From positions 1 to 8,635 of the forward strand of contig CAZMLU010000064.1 in the NCBI GenBank assembly GCA_964567295.1: 8,635 bases of DNA, written 5' to 3'. Below the pieces are notes generated by a model. The model was not told where the DNA came from, ran no database searches, and worked only from the letters and a program-made list of their open reading frames with translations. Each line of letters begins with the position of its first letter. Position 1 is the first letter of the stretch. The stretch is from SLJK01 sp964567295 (GTDB lineage: Bacteria; Bacillota; Dethiobacteria; DTU022; UBA8154). Positions 6,451 through 8,635 of the stretch are shown here, piece after piece. Position numbers and translations under genes: made by a program.

Positions 6451-7032
6451 ATGGAACTAATTTTTAGCTTGTTAATGGGTATCGGACTGAGCGCCACATC
6501 GGGTTTTCGCATTTTTCTTCCCTTACTGATTATGAGCATTGCTTCCCTTACTGGCTACCTGGAGCTCTCCCAGGCTTTTGAATGGATCGGCACTTACCCG
6601 GCTTTAACCGTTTTCGCCGTGGCGGCAGTGCTGGAAGTCCTCTCCTACCTTTTCCCATATATCGACAACCTACTAAGCACCATCAGCATTCCCTTTGCCG
6701 CAGTTGCGGGAACGATCATTACCGCCTCCGTAATTATTGATATGCCCCCCCTGCTCACCTGGACCCTGGCCATTGTTGCCGGTGGAGGGGCCTCACTAAC
6801 CACCAAAACCACCAGCACACTGCTTCATACTGGATCGACAGCCACATCCGGAGGAATGGCCAACCCCGTGGTTTCAACCATAGAAACTGTCATTTCGGTT
6901 GTCATGGCCGTAATCTCCATTATTGCACCCTTGCTTATAATTATTCTTTTCGGCTTTATTGCCTGGGTAGGAGTAAGAGCTTTTCAAAAACGAAAAAAAC
7001 GCCCCGGCCGTCAAAAACAAATGCTCCGCTAA
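6451..7032 (+). CDS. DUF4126 family integral membrane protein
   Basis: The 193-residue protein has the DUF4126 pattern: an N-terminal GIGLSATSGFRIFLPLL segment, the VAAVLEVLSYLFPYIDNLL segment, a Gly-rich GGGASLTTKTTSTLL stretch at about 111-125, and ANPVVSTIET before the last long membrane segment. Membrane helices are likely at about 4-33, 50-68, 80-95, 100-114 and 146-176, and the tail (RKKRPGRQK) is strongly basic, suggesting a cytoplasmic C-terminus. Function is unknown; the family is sometimes taken for a small transporter-like protein, without proof. It is the only clear gene on the plus strand, has its own promoter, and is probably monocistronic. Its TAA stop overlaps by four bases the stop of the converging peptidase remnant. 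Confidence 0.85.
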   Translation: MELIFSLLMGIGLSATSGFRIFLPLLIMSIASLTGYLELSQAFEWIGTYPALTVFAVAAVLEVLSYLFPYIDNLLSTISIPFAAVAGTIITASVIIDMPPLLTWTLAIVAGGGASLTTKTTSTLLHTGSTATSGGMANPVVSTIETVISVVMAVISIIAPLLIIILFGFIAWVGVRAFQKRKKRPGRQKQMLR

Positions 7033-7218
7033 ATGTATATAATCTCTTCCTCAAATACAGTGATCTTCTCCAACCCTTCCGCGGTCACCAGGTAAGTGTT
7101 TTCCGCACCGACCACTCCACCCGGAAAGACAAACTTCGGTTCCAGGGCAAAAACCATGCCTTCCTCCATCAGGATATCAGATCCGGGTGCAATTACCGGC
7201 AGTTCGTCAAGCTCAATA
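7029..7218 (-). pseudogene. C-terminal remnant of an M24 (Xaa-Pro dipeptidase type) metallopeptidase
   Basis: The minus strand reads 62 codons to a TAG at 7029-7031. They hold the end of an M24 'pita-bread' peptidase: IELDELPVIAPGS, then EEGMVFALEPKFVFPG with the metal-ligand Glu in ALEPK, then GAENTYLVTAEGLEKIT with the last metal-ligand Glu in AEN. The His-containing GHG motif that normally precedes GIELDE is gone: homology stops exactly where the IS inverted repeat begins. Nothing resembling the remaining roughly 300 residues is seen beyond the IS relic, so the rest was deleted or moved. The sequence is otherwise uncorrupted, suggesting a fairly recent event. Confidence 0.75.
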
Positions 7219-7246
7219 CCTAAATTCCCGGAAAATTATAACTATG
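7219..7246. repeat. Left terminal inverted repeat of the IS relic
   Basis: Begins CCTAAATTCCCGG and ends ATAACTATG. It pairs with 7514-7542 with one one-base gap and four mismatches. It includes the stop codon of the transposase remnant (7242-7244). Confidence 0.7.
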
Positions 7247-7445
7247 CTGGCTTAATCTCCAGGCTTTCCATGATTTGACGTTGTGGCTTGGTGATCTCCG
7301 CCAGGAGACTTTCGTACTTTTCGGAATAGCAGATTTGAGTCAGCGCCTCCATCTCCAAGAGCAGTTCCCGAACCGTTTACTTTTCAATCAGTCCGGTCTC
7401 GCGCATCTTTTTGCGCAAAGCGCACATGTAGGTCAGCGCAATGAA
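7242..7445 (-). pseudogene. Transposase C-terminal fragment with in-frame stop
   Basis: The minus strand reads FIALTYMCALRKKMRETG, LIEK, a TAA stop at 7377-7379, then TVRELLLEMEALTQ, ICYSEKYESLLAEITKPQ and RQIMESLEIKPA to TAG at 7242-7244. A further in-frame TAG lies at 7446-7448. The 'FIAL...LRKKM...TVRELL.E...ITK.Q..I...L.I' pattern fits the extreme C-terminus of DDE transposases of the IS4/IS1634 kind. The DDE catalytic core is absent, so it cannot be functional. Confidence 0.65.
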
Positions 7446-7513
7446 CTATGATTCGGGAGAATTGCAAGGAAAAAAGTGCTTATAAAGCCGATTATCACCA
7501 CTATTTTTAGGTA

Positions 7514-7542
7514 CATAGTTATAAAATACCCGGGAAGTTAGG
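7514..7542. repeat. Right terminal inverted repeat of the IS relic
   Basis: Plus-strand sequence starts CATAGTTAT and ends CCGGGAAGTTAGG. It is the reverse complement of the left end apart from a few positions. Confidence 0.7.
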
Positions 7543-7667
7543 TTGTGTGCGAAAAAAGTCTCCATTAAAAGATCATATGGAAAAATCCGGTTAAAAAACC
7601 GGATTTTATAAAATAGACACTTTGTTATACTTGGTTCATATCATCTAGAATATTAATCGCATTTAAA
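7543..7667. other. Non-coding spacer between IS relic and ligase fragment
   Basis: Apart from the hairpin at 7582-7607, this AT-rich spacer holds nothing I can identify. In particular it does not contain the missing upstream part of the M24 peptidase, which would be expected here if the IS had simply inserted. Confidence 0.6.
7582..7607 (-). terminator. Intrinsic (probably bidirectional) terminator
   Basis: A perfect 11-bp stem, AAAATCCGGTT with AACCGGATTTT, closes a 4-base AAAA loop. The stem arms supply A and T runs on either side. It sits 60 bases after the stop of the leftward acyl-CoA synthetase fragment and could also stop rightward transcription from the DUF4126 gene. Confidence 0.75.
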
Positions 7668-8558
7668 CTATGCTTGGCGTCTGCGCTCCTCGTCTCTTAT
7701 TTCACGTCTTAATAATTTTCCTACTTTTGATTTAGGCAGCATATCCCTAAACTCTATATATTGTGGGACTTTATAGGAAGCGAGTTTTTCCCGGCACCAT
7801 TTGGTAAGCTCATTTGCACTTACACCTCTAATATCTTCTTTAAGCACTACTATGGCTTTAATACGTTCACCAACCTTGCTATCAGGTACACCTACCACGC
7901 AGGCACCAATTACTGCTTCATGATCCTGGAGTATAGCTTCAATCTCTGATGCTGAAACACGGTAAGCTTTATGCTTGATAACATCTGCCCTTCTATCTAC
8001 ATATTTAAGCTCCCCATTTTCATCCATACGCACAAAATCGCCCATTCTGTACCATCTTTTTCCGTCTAACTGCACAAAAGCCCTTTCGGTTTCTTCAGGC
8101 TTTTTCCAATAGTCAAGTATAAATTCAGATGTTACAAGTAGCTCTCCTACCTCCCCTTCAGGTACTTTTTCTAAAGTATCAGCATCAACAACTTTGATTT
8201 CCCTAGATGCAAACGGTTTTCCTAAATTTTGAGGCAGAGGTTCTTTATCAAGGGAGCTTAAACAAAGGTGCCCTACTTCTGTAGAGCCGTATACCTGGAA
8301 AATTGGCAGGCCGGTCAATTTTTTGAATCTTTTAAAAATCTCCACAGGGAGCACATCGCCCCCGCTCCAACAAAACCTCATCGAGGAAAGGTCATACATG
8401 TCTAACCTGTCATTTTCCAGAATCATGCGGTAAAGGGCTGGAACACCAAGTAAGAGCGTTATCTTATATCGTTGCATGGCCTCTAAAATAGCATCTACAT
8501 TAGGAATGGGCATAATTACGGTAGGATTGCCGATAGTAAGGCCTATACCCATAAACAT
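7668..8558 (-). CDS. AMP-forming acyl-CoA synthetase, 5'-truncated C-terminal half (probable pseudogene)
   Basis: The 296-residue frame carries the second half of an adenylate-forming ligase (ANL) enzyme, which activates a carboxylic acid through an acyl-AMP to the CoA thioester. Visible motifs are SGGDVLP (65-71), YGSTE (90-94), GELLVTSEF (138-146), YRMGD (170-174), the hinge segment DRRADVIKHKAYRVSASEIE (188-207) and the C-terminal PKSKVGKLLRRE, with the likely catalytic Lys281. Full-length enzymes are about 500-560 residues, so the N-terminal half, including the Ser/Thr/Gly-rich ATP-binding loop, is missing. Upstream the frame continues NLGNT before the first ATG and then hits TAG at 8574-8576; the sequence beyond it does not read as ligase in this frame. 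The ATG at 8558 lacks a Shine-Dalgarno and lies within the conserved fold. Substrate class (medium- or long-chain fatty acid) is a guess. Confidence 0.8.
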   Translation of the reverse strand: MFMGIGLTIGNPTVIMPIPNVDAILEAMQRYKITLLLGVPALYRMILENDRLDMYDLSSMRFCWSGGDVLPVEIFKRFKKLTGLPIFQVYGSTEVGHLCLSSLDKEPLPQNLGKPFASREIKVVDADTLEKVPEGEVGELLVTSEFILDYWKKPEETERAFVQLDGKRWYRMGDFVRMDENGELKYVDRRADVIKHKAYRVSASEIEAILQDHEAVIGACVVGVPDSKVGERIKAIVVLKEDIRGVSANELTKWCREKLASYKVPQYIEFRDMLPKSKVGKLLRREIRDEERRRQA

Positions 8559-8635
8559 TGTATTACCTAAATTCTACGTTAACAAATCAAAAAGCACCTT
8601 TAAAGCTATAATACATATGGTTTCCATCGAAATTT
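8559..8635. other. Sequence upstream of the truncated ligase; nothing identifiable
   Basis: Only the five codons NLGNT next to the ATG look like ligase. Further upstream the same frame has a TAG and an unrecognised stretch (ETICIIALKVLFDLLT). A deletion joint, a frameshift or a mobile-element end could lie here, but the window stops too soon to tell. Confidence 0.4.

Larger units (their letters stand above)
7219..7542 (-). mobile_element. Decayed 324-bp insertion sequence relic with both terminal inverted repeats
   Basis: Both ends carry related inverted repeats of about 28 bp (24 of 29 aligned positions). The outer ends are CCTAAATTCCCGG on the left and CCTAACTTCCCGG read inward on the right. 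Between them is only the C-terminal part of a transposase frame, interrupted by stops, so most of the element is missing. No target-site duplication is evident: the flanks are ...CTCAATA and TTGTGTG.... The family looks like a DDE transposase of the IS4/IS1634 kind, judged from the C-terminal pattern only. It cuts the M24 peptidase gene. Confidence 0.7.

Noticed and set aside
6447..6467. Alternative ATG at 6447 for the DUF4126 region
   Set aside because: It opens a frame that ends after a few codons (TAG); the ATG at 6451 gives the full DUF4126 protein with GAGGGG 9 bases upstream.
7096..7278. 60-codon plus-strand ORF
   Set aside because: It runs antisense across the junction of the peptidase remnant and the IS relic; the minus strand carries recognisable protein sequence in both parts.
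1..8635. CRISPR array, tRNA or rRNA genes
   Set aside because: No regularly spaced direct repeats, no tRNA-like cloverleaf segments and no conserved rRNA stretches were noticed on either strand.

Overview
The window looks like a chromosomal segment of an anaerobic member of the Bacillota (Clostridia, Peptococcaceae- or Syntrophomonadaceae-like). The signs are AGGAGG-type ribosome binding sites, frequent GTG/TTG starts, moderate GC with AT-rich intergenic stretches, ferredoxin and radical-SAM proteins, an Fe-S-type Rrf2 regulator, and a secreted protein on a copper-amine-oxidase-like stalk. The taxonomic placement is inference. Every recognisable gene is on the minus strand except the DUF4126 membrane protein.

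Layout from low to high coordinates. (1) 1-986 is the N-terminal 328 codons of a membrane-anchored MutS-like ATPase, starting at TTG and running off the left edge before its ATPase domain. (2) 1113-2988, read right to left, is a compact set: an Rrf2 regulator with three Cys ligands, then a Cys-rich zinc-ribbon protein with what looks like a catalytically dead HD fold, then a two-motif ferredoxin fused to a Cys-containing C-terminal domain. The last two genes are 2 bp apart. A very short possible ORF with a strong Shine-Dalgarno follows. This is the best candidate for an uncharacterised redox or nitrosative-stress module. (3) 3113-6085 holds a radical SAM/SPASM-like enzyme followed by a secreted PHP-family metallohydrolase carried on two copper-amine-oxidase N-terminal-like repeats; the 66 bp gap has no terminator, so the pair is probably one operon. 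(4) 6086-6450 is a divergent, AT-rich regulatory region with a good sigma-A promoter facing right and two identical 9-bp palindromes 20 bp apart. (5) 6451-7032 is the DUF4126 integral membrane protein. (6) 7029-7542 is a degraded zone. The last 62 codons of an M24 (Xaa-Pro type) peptidase are cut at their upstream end by the terminal inverted repeat of a 324-bp IS relic that keeps both ends and only a stop-riddled C-terminal piece of transposase. (7) 7582-7607 is an intrinsic terminator hairpin. (8) 7668-8558 is the C-terminal half of an AMP-forming acyl-CoA synthetase, with an in-frame stop just upstream and no recognisable N-terminal half in the remaining 77 bases.

Three start sites were moved to fit ribosome binding sites: the zinc-ribbon protein (GTG at 2467), the radical SAM enzyme (ATG at 6085) and the MutS-like gene (TTG at 986). 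All identifications are from reading motifs; no database search was run.
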